Source: Solirubrobacter deserti (GTDB lineage: Bacteria; Actinomycetota; Thermoleophilia; Solirubrobacterales; Solirubrobacteraceae). From it: a stretch of 64,000 nucleotides of DNA. Below, in pieces: positions 24,433-33,214 of the stretch. The notes under the pieces were generated by a model, which did no database searches, was not told the origin of the DNA, and was given only the letters and a program-made list of their open reading frames with translations. The first letter of the stretch is position 1; the number at the start of each line of letters is the position of its first letter. Made by a program: the position numbers and the translations under genes. The stretch spans positions 930,001-994,000 of the forward strand of contig NZ_QPKJ02000001.1 in the NCBI RefSeq assembly GCF_003344625.1, given 5' to 3'.

Positions 24433-25863
24433 ATGCTCACCGCGCTCGCCGTCGCCGCGGCCCTGCCGCTCGGCGCCCCCGGACTGCCCGAGACCCGTGA
24501 GAGCCGCACGCTCGCGCCGGGTGTCGAGTACACGAAGATCGTCCGCGGGACGCCGGACGCCGACGCGTTCTGGACCGTCGACGTCGCCGTGCTCGCGGAC
24601 CGCGCCGCCGCCGAGGCGCGCGCGGCGCAGATCCCGGGCGCCCGCGTGGACGCGCTTCCCCGCCCGGACGACGACCGCGCCCCCGGCCCGCTCGGCTACC
24701 GCGTGCGCGCCGGGCGCTTCGCGACGCAGACCGAGGCGAACGCGTACCGCGCGACGCTCGGCACCGGCAGCGTCGTCTACAGCGGCGAGGACGGCACCGC
24801 CACCACCGGGCCGTGGGTGGTCAACGTCCTGCGCGTGCAGCGGCGCTTCCGGGGCGAGGTCGAGCCGGTGCTGGCGACGGGCGTCGTCCCCGGCCGCGAG
24901 CCGCTGAGCGCGCTCGCCGCGCGCACGGGCGCGTTCGCCTCCGTCAACGGCGGGTACTTCGTGATCGGCGCCGCCAACGGCACCGACGGCGACCTCGCCG
25001 GCCTGTCGGTGATCGACGGCGAGCTCGTGTCCGAGGCGGTCGACGGGCGCACGTCGCTCGTCTTCGACGGCGACCGCACCGAGATCTCGACGCTCGCCGA
25101 CAAGCACACGCTCGTCACCTCCTCCCGCGCCCACCGCGAGCTCGACGGCGTCAACCGCGAGCCCGGGCTGATCCGCGCGTGCGGCGACGAGACGGCGCCG
25201 GCCAAGCACGACTTCACCTGCACCGATCCGAGCGAGGTCATCCGCTACGAGACGGTGTTCGGGACCACGACGCCCGCCGGCGCGGGCTCGGAGGCCGTGC
25301 TCGACCGTTGGGGCCGCGTCGTCGCCCAGCGCCCACGCGGCGGTGCGCTGCCGCTCTCGGGGTCCGTGCTCGCGGGGACCGGCGACGGCGCCACTTGGCT
25401 CGCGCAGCACGCCCGGCCGGGCCGCTTCGTGACCACGCTGAGCGCGATCCACGGTGATGACGGCCTGCTCTGGCTCAAGCGCGGGACCGGCGTCGTCAAC
25501 GGCGGCCCGCGGCTGCTGCCGCGCATCACGGCCGAGGCCGAGGGCTTCGACTGGGCCGAGGACCCGGGCTTCTACTACCGCTTCGGCCTGCGCCGCAACC
25601 CGCGCACGTTCGCGGGCACGACGCCGTCCGGCGACCTGCTGCTGGTGACCGTCGACGGCCGCGCGCCGGGGTACTCCGCCGGTGCCAGCTTCGCCGAGGA
25701 GGCGGCGATCCTGGAGGCGCTCGGAGCGCGCGAGGGCGTCAACCTCGACGGCGGCGGCTCGACCACGATGACGGTCGGATCCAGCGTCGTCACGCGGCCT
25801 TCGGACGCCGGCCAGGTGGAACGCCCGATCGCCGACGCCATTGTCCTGACGGCGAAGGGGTGA
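24433..25863 (+). CDS. Secreted SPOR and phosphodiester glycosidase (NAGPA-like) protein
   Basis: This 476-residue protein has a short signal sequence (MLTALAVAAALPLGAPG). A SPOR-like domain covers about residues 25-115 (FWTVDVAVLADRAAAEARA; GYRVRAGRFATQTEANAYRATL) and probably binds peptidoglycan. The C-terminal phosphodiester glycosidase domain has SVNGGYFVI, DGELVSEAVDGRTSLVF and the family hallmark GVNLDGGGSTTM. Such enzymes remove terminal sugar phosphodiesters, as in NAGPA. It probably remodels wall-linked glycans. Monocistronic, expressed from a leaderless promoter. Confidence 0.88.
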   Translation: MLTALAVAAALPLGAPGLPETRESRTLAPGVEYTKIVRGTPDADAFWTVDVAVLADRAAAEARAAQIPGARVDALPRPDDDRAPGPLGYRVRAGRFATQTEANAYRATLGTGSVVYSGEDGTATTGPWVVNVLRVQRRFRGEVEPVLATGVVPGREPLSALAARTGAFASVNGGYFVIGAANGTDGDLAGLSVIDGELVSEAVDGRTSLVFDGDRTEISTLADKHTLVTSSRAHRELDGVNREPGLIRACGDETAPAKHDFTCTDPSEVIRYETVFGTTTPAGAGSEAVLDRWGRVVAQRPRGGALPLSGSVLAGTGDGATWLAQHARPGRFVTTLSAIHGDDGLLWLKRGTGVVNGGPRLLPRITAEAEGFDWAEDPGFYYRFGLRRNPRTFAGTTPSGDLLLVTVDGRAPGYSAGASFAEEAAILEALGAREGVNLDGGGSTTMTVGSSVVTRPSDAGQVERPIADAIVLTAKG

Positions 25864-25906
25864 CAGCGCGCGGGAGTTGTCCTAGTCTTCGACGTGAGGT
25901 GACGCT

Positions 25907-25913
25907 GGAGGGG
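25907..25913 (+). promoter_or_regulatory. Shine-Dalgarno deciding the start at 25923
   Basis: GGAGGGG lies 9 bases before ATG 25923, which favours this start over upstream in-frame codons that overlap the previous gene. Confidence 0.65.
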
Positions 25914-25922
25914 TGGATCTTC

Positions 25923-26219
25923 ATGGTCGGTCTCCGAGTCTTCGACATCGGAGCCCTCGTCGTGTGGCTCGTGTGGTTCTTCCGGCTGCGCGACGACGAC
26001 GATGACGATGGAGACGACTTCCGGCGTGGGAAGGACGACGGGCACGAGCCCGAAGAGCCCCGGGACCCGGGCGGCTCGAAGCTGCCGCTGCCCGAGTCCC
26101 AGCCGTGGCATTCGCGCCGGCGCGACCACGGCGGCGACCGGCGCGGCGCGCCGCTCACGCCGCGACGGACGCCCCACCGCACGCCGACGCGCACGCCGAC
26201 GCGCGGGCCTCATCGATAG
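25923..26219 (+). CDS. Small membrane protein with Asp-rich and Arg/Thr-rich tail
   Basis: This 98-residue protein has one N-terminal hydrophobic helix (VFDIGALVVWLVWFF), then a run of acidic residues (RLRDDDDDDGDD) and a basic Pro/Thr/Arg tail (RRTPHRTPTRTPTR). This charge-segregated layout suggests a membrane-tethered protein with a cytoplasmic, probably disordered tail. No known family. The start is set by the ribosome-binding site at 25907. Confidence 0.65.
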   Translation: MVGLRVFDIGALVVWLVWFFRLRDDDDDDGDDFRRGKDDGHEPEEPRDPGGSKLPLPESQPWHSRRRDHGGDRRGAPLTPRRTPHRTPTRTPTRGPHR

Positions 26220-26246
26220 TCGGGTTCTCCCCGCGCGGCAGCGCGC

Positions 26247-26252
26247 CATAAT
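26247..26252 (+). promoter_or_regulatory. Leaderless -10 (CATAAT) for the zinc-ribbon membrane protein
   Basis: CATAAT, close to the -10 consensus, ends 8 bases before ATG 26261, so the start codon should be at or near the 5' end of the RNA. Confidence 0.5.
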
Positions 26253-26260
26253 CGTGAGCG

Positions 26261-26512
26261 ATGGCTGATCGGAGTCGCTGCCCCAACTGCAAAGAGCCCG
26301 TGAGCCCGTTCGCGGCGGGCTGCGCCGTGTGCGGCGCGGACCTGGACACGAGGCGCTGGGACGCCGGGCCCGGGCTCGGCAACCGCGTCGGCTCGTGGTT
26401 CTCTTCCCTTGGCTCCGGCCCGTCACTGCCCTACGGCATGGGCTGGGTCCTCGTCCTGTTCTTCTTCCTGTTCGGCGGCGCGATCCTCAGCTTCCTGTTC
26501 GGGTGGGTGTGA
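26261..26512 (+). CDS. Small zinc-ribbon membrane protein
   Basis: This 83-residue protein has an N-terminal zinc ribbon (CPNCK then CAVCG, residues 7-24) and one C-terminal transmembrane helix (WVLVLFFFLFGGAILSFLF). The ribbon faces the cytoplasm if the C-terminus is inserted. Such small proteins are common and of unknown role. A leaderless promoter precedes it and the glycosyltransferase follows 39 bases later. Confidence 0.75.
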   Translation: MADRSRCPNCKEPVSPFAAGCAVCGADLDTRRWDAGPGLGNRVGSWFSSLGSGPSLPYGMGWVLVLFFFLFGGAILSFLFGWV

Positions 26513-26551
26513 GCGGGGAATAGCGCCCGCGGGCCCGGCGTCTGACGGGCC

Positions 26552-27604
26552 ATGCGCTTCCTCTTCGCCAGCACGCGCGGCGCCGCTCATATCGCGCCGC
26601 TGGTCCCGTTCGCCCTCGCCTGCAAGCGCGCCGGGCACGACGTCCTGCTCGCCGCCCCACATTCGTCGTGGGAGCACGTCGCGCGCGCCGGGCTGCCGTT
26701 CGCGGGCTTCGACTTCCCGGCGGAGGCGGAGATCGGGCCGATCTGGGCGCGCGTGAAGGCCTCGACGGACCCCGACGAGCAGAACCGGATCGTGCGCGGC
26801 GAGTTGTTCGCCGGGGCGTACGCGCGCGAGGCCTACCCGGGCCTGCTGGCGCTGGCGCGGCGCATGCGCCCCGACGCGATCCTGCACGAGACCGAGGAGC
26901 ACGCGTCGCCGCGCGTCGCCGAGGTGCTCGGCACTCCGGTGTGGCGCGTCGAGTGCTACCTCGGCCCGGCTGTCCCCGAGAGCGGCCCATTTCTCACGCT
27001 GTCGCCTGCTTCGTTCGACCCGCGGCCCGGTGCGGTGCGCTTCCGCGCGCGTGTGCGACCGGAGCCGCCGCTGCCCGACTGGTGGCGCGGCTCGGACGCG
27101 CCGCTGGTGTACGTCTCGTTCGGCTCGACCGCCGCGGGCAACGGCTTCTTCCCGGGCCTGTACCGCGCGGCGGCCTCCGCGCTGGCGGAGCTCGACGTGC
27201 GTGTGCTGATGACGCTCGGCACCGAGGTGGATGCGTCCGAGCTCGGGCCCGTGCCGGCGAACGTCCATGTCGAGCGCTGGGTCCCGCAGGCGCAGGTCAT
27301 GCCGGAAGCGGCGGCGATGGTCGGCCACGGTGGGTCGGCCTCCACCTTGGCCGCGATGGCCGCGGGCGTGCCGCTCGCGTGCGTGCCGCTGTACGCCGAT
27401 CAGCCCGACAACGCGGCCCGCGTCGCGGCGCTCGGCGCGGGCATCGCGCTGGACGGCGTCGACGGGCTCGCGGACGCGGTGCGCGCGCTGCTGGGCGACC
27501 CGCTCTACCGCGACGGCGCCCGTCGGATCGCGCGGGAGATCGCCTCGCACGCGCTCGTCGACGACGTCAGCTGGTTTCTTCGCGCGGAAGGTCTCGCTGC
27601 GTGA
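26552..27604 (+). CDS. GT1-family glycosyltransferase
   Basis: This 350-residue enzyme resembles macrolide and MGT-type glycosyltransferases. The N-terminal acceptor domain begins MRFLFASTRGAAHIAPLVPFALA. The donor domain has VYVSFGSTAAGNGFF, VERWVPQAQVMPEAAAMVGHGGSAST and PLYADQPDNAARV, the usual nucleotide-sugar-binding region. It should move a sugar from an NDP donor onto a lipid or natural product; neither is known. Its 3' end overlaps the convergent PfkB gene by 38 bases. Confidence 0.9.
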   Translation: MRFLFASTRGAAHIAPLVPFALACKRAGHDVLLAAPHSSWEHVARAGLPFAGFDFPAEAEIGPIWARVKASTDPDEQNRIVRGELFAGAYAREAYPGLLALARRMRPDAILHETEEHASPRVAEVLGTPVWRVECYLGPAVPESGPFLTLSPASFDPRPGAVRFRARVRPEPPLPDWWRGSDAPLVYVSFGSTAAGNGFFPGLYRAAASALAELDVRVLMTLGTEVDASELGPVPANVHVERWVPQAQVMPEAAAMVGHGGSASTLAAMAAGVPLACVPLYADQPDNAARVAALGAGIALDGVDGLADAVRALLGDPLYRDGARRIAREIASHALVDDVSWFLRAEGLAA

Positions 27605-28457
27605 GCTGGCCGGCGTACGGGCCGCGGCCGGTGAGGTTCGCGGCGCCCGCGCGGGCGGCGAGCTTGAGCGCATCGTCGATCGAGTAGCCGGCGCCGAGGC
27701 CGTAGGTGAAACCCGCGGCGAACGTGTCGCCGGCGCCGTACTCGTCCACCAGCGGGCCCGGGAGCTCAGCCACCTCGAAGCGCCCGTTGCCCTCGCGGCC
27801 GGTCCAGCTCCCGCCTTCTTTGCCCGCCGTGGTGATGATCAGGTGCGGGCGCGGATCCAGCGTGTCCGGGTCGACCTGCTCGAGGCGGTCCCTGCCAGAA
27901 CCGACGAGCGCGTCGAGCTGGACGCCTTGCAGGGTCTCGACCGCGCGCGGTGTGGCGACGAGCAGCTCCCCGCGGCGGGCCTGGCGCATGGCCGCGTTGT
28001 CGCCGCCAGAGACGAAGACGGCCGCGGCGCCGTCGATGCGCTCCCACGGGAGGTCGTCGCTGCCGAGCGGGACGTGACGCTCACCGAGGATCGAGATCGT
28101 GCGCTCGCCGTCGTCGTCGAGGTGGACGAAGCCCCAGCGCTGCATGGCCTCGCGCCGCGCGGCGTGGACGCGGACGCCGAGCTCCTCCAGCCGCTCCTTG
28201 GCCCGCGCGCCGCGCCAGTCGTTGCCGAGCGCGGTGAAGAAGTCGACGTCGCCGGAGAGCTTGGCGAGCTGGACGGCGACGACGGCCGCGCTGCCCGCGG
28301 CCTCGGAGAACCACTCGGTGGCGTCGATGATCTCGCCGGGCTCGGGCACGTGGCTGAAGCGCCCGAACTCGATCCACTCGACGTGGCCGACAACGGCGAA
28401 TCGCTTCGCAGATTCGCTCGGAAACGCTTCGCGGTCTCGTGAGGCGAATCGCGTCAT
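27567..28457 (-). CDS. PfkB-family sugar kinase
   Basis: This 296-residue kinase phosphorylates a sugar or nucleoside. It has VVGHVEWIEFG at the start, AAGSAAVVAVQLAKL (substrate and Gly-rich region), ALGNDWRG and the ATP-anion hole with catalytic Asp (EYGAGDTFAAGF). The first 20 residues (SRDREAFPSESAKRFA) are encoded by a repeat-like sequence at 28395-28452 and are absent from typical family members. ATG overlaps the epimerase stop by 4 bases, so the two genes form an operon, probably for an activated sugar. Confidence 0.88.
   Translation of the reverse strand: MTRFASRDREAFPSESAKRFAVVGHVEWIEFGRFSHVPEPGEIIDATEWFSEAAGSAAVVAVQLAKLSGDVDFFTALGNDWRGARAKERLEELGVRVHAARREAMQRWGFVHLDDDGERTISILGERHVPLGSDDLPWERIDGAAAVFVSGGDNAAMRQARRGELLVATPRAVETLQGVQLDALVGSGRDRLEQVDPDTLDPRPHLIITTAGKEGGSWTGREGNGRFEVAELPGPLVDEYGAGDTFAAGFTYGLGAGYSIDDALKLAARAGAANLTGRGPYAGQLTQRDLPREETS
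28395..28415 (-). repeat. REP-like element copy 1 (GAATC..GATTCGCC)
   Basis: On the minus strand this 21-base unit reads GAATCTGCGAAGCGATTCGC followed by C. It matches 20 of 21 bases of the unit at 48626-48646. The GAATC and GATTC ends can pair. GGCGAATCGC recurs at 28443-28452. It lies inside the first codons of the PfkB gene. Confidence 0.55.
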
Positions 28458-29482
28458 GCCCGCAGCTTCGCCTCGGCGAACTCGCGCATGCCGGCCTCGA
28501 AGTCCTCCTGCGCCTCAAAGCCGAGCTCGGCACGCGCCTTCTCGGCGGACGCGAACACGTGCCGCACGTCTCCCCCACGCCACTGGCCCGTGACCACCGG
28601 CTCGGGGCCGTCCGTCGCGCGGGCGAGCGCGGCGGCCATGTCCCCGACGGTGCGCGGGGTGCCGGAACAGACGTTGAACGCGCCCGCGACGGCGTGCTCG
28701 AGCGCGAGCACGTTCGCGCGGGCGACGTCGCGGACGTGCACGAAGTCGCGCTTCTGGCCGCCGTCCTCGAACACGCGCGGCGCTTCGCCGGCGGCCAGCG
28801 AGGAGCGGAAGATGCTGGCCACTCCCGCGTAGGGGGTGTCGCGCGGCATTCGCGGCCCGTAGACGTTGTGGTAGCGCAGCGCGGTGACCGGCGCGCCCGT
28901 CTCCCGGGCGTATGCGTTGGTCAGGTGCTCCTGCGCCAGCTTGGTCGCAGCGTAGACGCTGCGCGGGTCCAGCGGCGCGTCCTCGGGGACGGCTTCCGGG
29001 GACAGAGGCCGGCCGCACACGGGGCACGGCGGCTCGAAGTTCCGTGCGTCCAGCTCCTGCGGCGCGCGCGGGCCCGGACGCACGACGCCGTGCTCGGCGC
29101 AGCGGTAGCGGCCCTCCCCGTAGACGACCATGCTCGACGCCAGCACGAGCGGCACGGGGTTGCGGGCCAGCACCCGGATCAGCTGGGCGGTCGCGAGGTC
29201 GTTGTGGGAGACGTAGTCGGCGATGTCGCCCAGGTCGAGCCCGAGGCCGACCATCGCGGACTGGTGGCAGATCGCGGACGCGCCCTCGACGGCGGCGGCG
29301 ATCGTCGCCGGATCACGCGCGTCGGCCTCGACGAACTCGGCGCGCGGGTTCAGGTAGTCGGGCCGTTCGCGGTGCGCGGCCTCCAGCAGCATGTCGAGCA
29401 CCCGCACGTCGTGGCCGCGCTCGAGCAGCGCGTCGACGATGTGCGAACCGATGAACCCGGCCCCGCCGGTTACGAGGATCAC
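28454..29482 (-). CDS. NAD-dependent sugar epimerase/dehydratase with zinc-knuckle insert
   Basis: This 342-residue SDR-family enzyme has the Rossmann motif GGAGFIGSHIVDAL, active-site Ser region SSMVVYGEG and catalytic YAATK. Between them sits an extra segment with four cysteines (YRCAEHG, then PPCPVCGRPLSP), possibly a zinc-binding insert seen in some dTDP-sugar epimerases. It probably makes an activated sugar used by neighbouring glycosyltransferases; the exact reaction is open. GTG 29482 is 28 bases from a divergent start and shares a TATA element with it. Confidence 0.87.
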   Translation of the reverse strand: MILVTGGAGFIGSHIVDALLERGHDVRVLDMLLEAAHRERPDYLNPRAEFVEADARDPATIAAAVEGASAICHQSAMVGLGLDLGDIADYVSHNDLATAQLIRVLARNPVPLVLASSMVVYGEGRYRCAEHGVVRPGPRAPQELDARNFEPPCPVCGRPLSPEAVPEDAPLDPRSVYAATKLAQEHLTNAYARETGAPVTALRYHNVYGPRMPRDTPYAGVASIFRSSLAAGEAPRVFEDGGQKRDFVHVRDVARANVLALEHAVAGAFNVCSGTPRTVGDMAAALARATDGPEPVVTGQWRGGDVRHVFASAEKARAELGFEAQEDFEAGMREFAEAKLRA

Positions 29483-29492
29483 GCCGCGCCAG

Positions 29493-29500
29493 GCTATACC
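29493..29500. promoter_or_regulatory. Shared bidirectional -10 element
   Basis: The sequence GCTATACC gives TATACC on the plus strand (29495-29500) and TATAGC on the minus strand (29498-29493). Each hexamer ends exactly 10 bases before a GTG, at 29511 and 29482, so one TATA core may serve two divergent genes. Confidence 0.45.
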
Positions 29501-29510
29501 GTCCCGCCGC

Positions 29511-30158
29511 GTGCCCGACGTGATCCTCCCGGTCCTCAACGAACGCGACGCCCTGCCGTGGGTGCTCGAGCGGATGCCCGACGGCTACCTGCCGATCGTG
29601 GTCGACAACGGGTCCACGGACGGCTCGGGCGAGCTGGCGGCGTCCCTCGGCGCGCGCGTGGTCCCCGAGTCCACGCCCGGGTTCGGCGCCGCCTGTTACG
29701 CCGGATTGACGGCGGCGACGGCCGAGATCGTGTGCTTCATGGACTGCGACGCGTCCTTCGACCCGCGGGAGCTGCCGAAGGTCGCCGACCCGGTCGCGGC
29801 GGGGAGCGTCGACCTGATGCTCGGCGCGCGGCGGCCGACGGCGCGCGGGGCGTGGCCGATCCACGCCCGCGCGGCCAACACGGTGCTCGCGCTCGAGCTG
29901 CGGCGGCGGACCAAGGTGAAGTTGAAGGATCTGGGACCCATGCGCGCCGCCCGGCGCGAGGCGCTGCTCGCCCTCGGCATCCGCGACCGCCGCTTCGGCT
30001 GGCCGCTGGAGATGGTCCTGCGCGCGGCCGACGCCGGGTGGCGGATCGGCGAGACCCAGGTCGCCTACCACCCCCGCGACGGCGAGTCCAAGGTCACCGG
30101 AACGGCCAAAGGTACGGTCCGTGCCATCCGCGACATGGCCGGTGTGTTGCGCGAATGA
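29511..30158 (+). CDS. Family 2 glycosyltransferase
   Basis: This 215-residue enzyme is a compact GT2: DVILPVLNERDALPWVLERM, VVDNGSTDGSGELA (nucleotide site) and CFMDCDASFDP, a DxD-like metal site. A helix-rich end with FGWPLEMVLRAADAGWRIGETQV and HPRDGESKVTGTAKG matches the dolichyl-phosphate mannose synthase-like subgroup. It probably adds sugar to a polyprenyl phosphate carrier. It begins a run with the DUF2064 and methyltransferase genes. Confidence 0.88.
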   Translation: MPDVILPVLNERDALPWVLERMPDGYLPIVVDNGSTDGSGELAASLGARVVPESTPGFGAACYAGLTAATAEIVCFMDCDASFDPRELPKVADPVAAGSVDLMLGARRPTARGAWPIHARAANTVLALELRRRTKVKLKDLGPMRAARREALLALGIRDRRFGWPLEMVLRAADAGWRIGETQVAYHPRDGESKVTGTAKGTVRAIRDMAGVLRE

Positions 30159-30194
30159 GTGATCCAGGAACGAGTCGGGCACGCTAGAAGTCCT

Positions 30195-30833
30195 GTGGGC
30201 CCAGCAATTCTCGTGATCGCCAAGGCACCGATCCCCGGCCGGGTGAAGACGCGTCTCACCCCGCCGCTGGAACCGGAGCAGGCGGCCGCGCTCGCACGCG
30301 CGGCGTTGACGGACACCCTCGCCGCCGTGGCTGCCGCGCGCGGCGCCGCCCGCCGCGTCGTCGTGCTCGACGGCCAGCCGGGCCCGTGGCTTCCGCCCGG
30401 CTTCGAGGTCATCCCCCAGCGCGGCGACGGCCTGGACGAGCGGCTCGCGGCCGCCTTCGAGGACGTCGGCGCCCCCGCGTTCCTCGTCGGCATGGACACG
30501 CCGCAGGTCACCCCTTCGCTGATCGAGCAGGGCCTGCGCACCGTGCGCGGCGGCGGAACGGCGTTCGGCACCGCGCTCGACGGCGGCTTCTGGTGCATCG
30601 GCCTGCAGCCCGGCGACCACCCGGTCTTCGACGGCGTGCCGATGAGCACGGAGCGCACCGGCGCCGTCCAGCTGGCGAGAATGCGCGCCCGCGGGTTGAC
30701 GCCCGCGATCCTGAAGCCGCTGCGCGACGTCGACACCTACGAGGACGCCGTCGCGGTCGCCCGGGAGGCGCACGGGTCGCACTTCGCGGCGCTGCTGGCG
30801 GAGTTCGCGCTCGAAGAAGAGATCGCGGTATGA
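30195..30833 (+). CDS. TIGR04282/DUF2064-family nucleotidyl/glycosyltransferase
   Basis: This protein of about 212 residues matches the DUF2064 group, distant relatives of CofC and MobA: AILVIAKAPIPGRVKTRLTP, FLVGMDTPQVTPSLIEQ and GTALDGGFWCIGL. The AKAPxPGxVKTRL motif binds the nucleotide. Members have been annotated as arsenosugar glycosyltransferases from gene context, so the real reaction is uncertain. GTG 30195 with TAGAAG just upstream is preferred; a GTG at 30159 adds 12 residues. ATGA overlap with the next gene. Confidence 0.85.
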   Translation: MGPAILVIAKAPIPGRVKTRLTPPLEPEQAAALARAALTDTLAAVAAARGAARRVVVLDGQPGPWLPPGFEVIPQRGDGLDERLAAAFEDVGAPAFLVGMDTPQVTPSLIEQGLRTVRGGGTAFGTALDGGFWCIGLQPGDHPVFDGVPMSTERTGAVQLARMRARGLTPAILKPLRDVDTYEDAVAVAREAHGSHFAALLAEFALEEEIAV

Positions 30834-31594
30834 CCTCGCTCGAGCACGACCACCTCGCACCGCGCGGCGAGGTGGGCGGCGGCGTGCGCCGCTTCTCCGG
30901 CGACGGTCGCGGGCCACGGTTCGCGCGGCCGGACGACGACGTGCCGGCGCTGCCCGCGGACGCGCTCTACGGGCGGCTGCTCGCCAGCGCGGCGCAGCAT
31001 CTCGACGGCGCCGGGCCGCCGCCGCGGGCGCGGATTCGGCTCGCGGACGGCGCGCTCGAGCCGCTGCCGCTCGACCGTTGGCTCGCGCCCGCGGACGCGG
31101 CGGACGAGGCCATCCTCACCGCGGTCGAGGCGCCCGTGCTCGATCTCGGCTGTGGGCCGGGGCGGCACCTGGCCCGGCTGCGCGAGCTGGGCAAGGACGG
31201 GCTGGGCGTCGACCTGTCGCCGGTCGCGGTGGCGTTCGCGCGCGAGCGGGGCGCGACGGCGATCAACGGCTCGCTGTGGGACGCGGTGCCCGGGACCTAC
31301 GCGACGATCCTCCTGCTCGACGGGAACATCGGGATCGGCGGGAACCCGGTGGCGCTGCTGCAGCGCGCGGGCGAGCTGCTCGCGCCGGGCGGCGCGATCG
31401 TCGTCGAGACGGGCGCGGCCACGCGCCGCGTGCGGGTGCGCATCGAGGCGCCCGGGATGGTGTCGGACTGGTTCAGATGGGCGTGGGTCGGGGGCGATGA
31501 TGCGGCCGCGGTCGCCGGGCGGGCGGGGTTCGAGGTCGCGGGCAGGCGGGAGCTGTCGGGCCGCACCTTCGTCACGCTGCGGCGGCCCGAATGA
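30830..31594 (+). CDS. SAM-dependent methyltransferase
   Basis: This 254-residue protein has a class I methyltransferase core: VLDLGCGPGRHLARLRE (SAM-binding motif I), LGVDLSPVAVAFARERG and ILLLDGNIGIGG. An N-terminal stretch of about 90 residues precedes the core. The acceptor is unknown. It is coupled by 4-base overlaps to the DUF2064 gene upstream and the molybdopterin oxidoreductase downstream, so the four genes from 29511 likely share one transcript. Confidence 0.87.
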   Translation: MTSLEHDHLAPRGEVGGGVRRFSGDGRGPRFARPDDDVPALPADALYGRLLASAAQHLDGAGPPPRARIRLADGALEPLPLDRWLAPADAADEAILTAVEAPVLDLGCGPGRHLARLRELGKDGLGVDLSPVAVAFARERGATAINGSLWDAVPGTYATILLLDGNIGIGGNPVALLQRAGELLAPGGAIVVETGAATRRVRVRIEAPGMVSDWFRWAWVGGDDAAAVAGRAGFEVAGRRELSGRTFVTLRRPE

Positions 31595-32784
31595 GACCTC
31601 CGGGACCGTTCCGCGAAGGCTTCTTCCGGTCCCCGATCCGCGGGCCGGTGCTCACGGGCATCCTCGGGTCGATCCTGCTCGTCCTGACCGCGATCGTCGC
31701 GCTGACGGGCTTCCTCAGCCACATCGCGTACATGCCGGACCTGCCCGGGAACGCGATCGTGCCGAAGGACCGGGACTTCCCGCTCACGTTCGACTGGCCG
31801 ACCTCGCCGAGCTGGCTCTACGCGCTCACGCAGGGCCTGCACACGAACGTGGGTCTCGTCGTGATCCCGTTCGTGCTGGCGAAGCTGTGGTCGGTCTTCC
31901 CGAGGCTGTTCGTCTGGCCGCCGGCGAAGTCGCCCGCGCAGGCGATCGAGCGGCTGTCGATCGCGCTGCTGGTCTCGAGCACGATCTTCCAGCTCGCGAC
32001 GGGCGTCGCCAACGCGCAGTACTGGTACCCGTTCAAGTTCAACTTCGTGGTCGCGCACTACTACGGCGCGATCGTGTTCGTGGCCGCGCTGGCGATCCAC
32101 GTGATCGTGAAGATGCCGATGGTCCTGCGGGTCTACAAGGACCGCGAGTGGATCAAGCCGATCCGCCAGGACCTCGATGAGCCGACCATCTCGCGCCGCG
32201 GCGTGATCGCGTTCGCCGGCGCGGGCGCGCTGACCCTCCTCCTCGGCAACGTCGGCCAGTCGATCGGCGGCCCGCTGCGCAAGACGGCGCTGTTCGCGCC
32301 CCGCCGCGACAGCGGGTTCCCGGTCAACAAGACGGCCCGGCAGGCCGGCATCACGCCCGCGATGGTCGGCGACGACTACCAGCTCGTCCTGCGCGCCGGG
32401 CAGCGCGTCACGTCGCTCACCCGCGAGGACCTGCTCGCCCTCCCCCAGCACACGGCGCGCCTGCCGATCGCGTGCGTCGAGGGCTGGAGCACGACCCAGG
32501 AGTGGACCGGCGTGCGGCTGTCGGACCTGCGCCGGCGCGCGGGCGCGTCCGAGGACGCCACCGTGCTCGTGCAGTCGCTGCAGGAGGCGGGTGTCCTCAG
32601 ACGCGCGTCGCTGTCGGCCGACCAGCTCGGCGCGGACGACGCGATGCTGGCGCTGAAGGTCAACGGCGAGGACCTCTCGCTCGACCACGGCTACCCGGCC
32701 CGGATCATCGTCCCGGCCCTCCCCGGCGTGCACAACACCAAGTGGGTCGCGCAGATGGATTTCAACCGGGAAGCCAGGACGTGA
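31591..32784 (+). CDS. Membrane cytochrome b fused to a sulfite-oxidase-type molybdopterin domain
   Basis: This 397-residue protein has about four N-terminal transmembrane helices with His residues positioned for haem (LHTNVGLVV; AHYYGAIVFVAALAIHVIVKM). A Tat-like RRGVIAFAGAG segment leads into a SUOX-fold domain with the Mo-ligand cysteine in LPIACVEGWSTTQEWTG. The domain closes with HGYPARIIVP and NTKWVAQMDF. It probably transfers electrons between a periplasmic substrate and the quinone pool. The Moco genes at 37-41 kb would supply the cofactor. Confidence 0.88.
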   Translation: MRPPGPFREGFFRSPIRGPVLTGILGSILLVLTAIVALTGFLSHIAYMPDLPGNAIVPKDRDFPLTFDWPTSPSWLYALTQGLHTNVGLVVIPFVLAKLWSVFPRLFVWPPAKSPAQAIERLSIALLVSSTIFQLATGVANAQYWYPFKFNFVVAHYYGAIVFVAALAIHVIVKMPMVLRVYKDREWIKPIRQDLDEPTISRRGVIAFAGAGALTLLLGNVGQSIGGPLRKTALFAPRRDSGFPVNKTARQAGITPAMVGDDYQLVLRAGQRVTSLTREDLLALPQHTARLPIACVEGWSTTQEWTGVRLSDLRRRAGASEDATVLVQSLQEAGVLRRASLSADQLGADDAMLALKVNGEDLSLDHGYPARIIVPALPGVHNTKWVAQMDFNREART

Positions 32785-32824
32785 CCACGCTCCGTGAACG
32801 TCCCCGCATGCAGGGTGGTCTCGC

Positions 32825-33214
32825 ATGAGGCTCTGGCTGGCCCATCTGATCTTCCTGCCGCTCGCCGTGTGGGCGCTGATCACCGTGTTCGACTTCCGGG
32901 CGGCGGCGAACGTCGCGCTGTGGCTGGTCGCTGCCGTGATCGTGCACGACTTCGTGATCCTGCCGCTCTACAGCGCGGCCGACCGCGCGGGCCGGCTCGC
33001 GCTGCCCGGCACGCTGATCAACTACGTGCGCGTCCCCGCCGGGCTCTCGCTGCTGGTACTCGTGGTGTTCTGGAGCACGATCCGCGGCAAGGGCGAAGGC
33101 ACCTACACGCGCGTCAGCGGCCTCGCCTGGGACGGCTACGGCACCCGCTGGCTGCTGGTCACCGCGGCGCTGTTCGCGCTCTCGGCCGCCGTCTACTTCG
33201 CCCGCAGGCGCTGA
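32825..33214 (+). CDS. Small integral membrane protein
   Basis: This 129-residue protein has about four hydrophobic helices (LIFLPLAVWALITVF; VALWLVAAVIVHDFVILPLY; SLLVLVVFWSTI; WLLVTAALFALSAAVYFA). It lies 40 bases after the molybdopterin oxidoreductase gene on the same strand, so it may be an accessory subunit. I recognise no family. The 3' end overlaps the convergent lipoprotein gene by 22 bases. Confidence 0.7.
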   Translation: MRLWLAHLIFLPLAVWALITVFDFRAAANVALWLVAAVIVHDFVILPLYSAADRAGRLALPGTLINYVRVPAGLSLLVLVVFWSTIRGKGEGTYTRVSGLAWDGYGTRWLLVTAALFALSAAVYFARRR

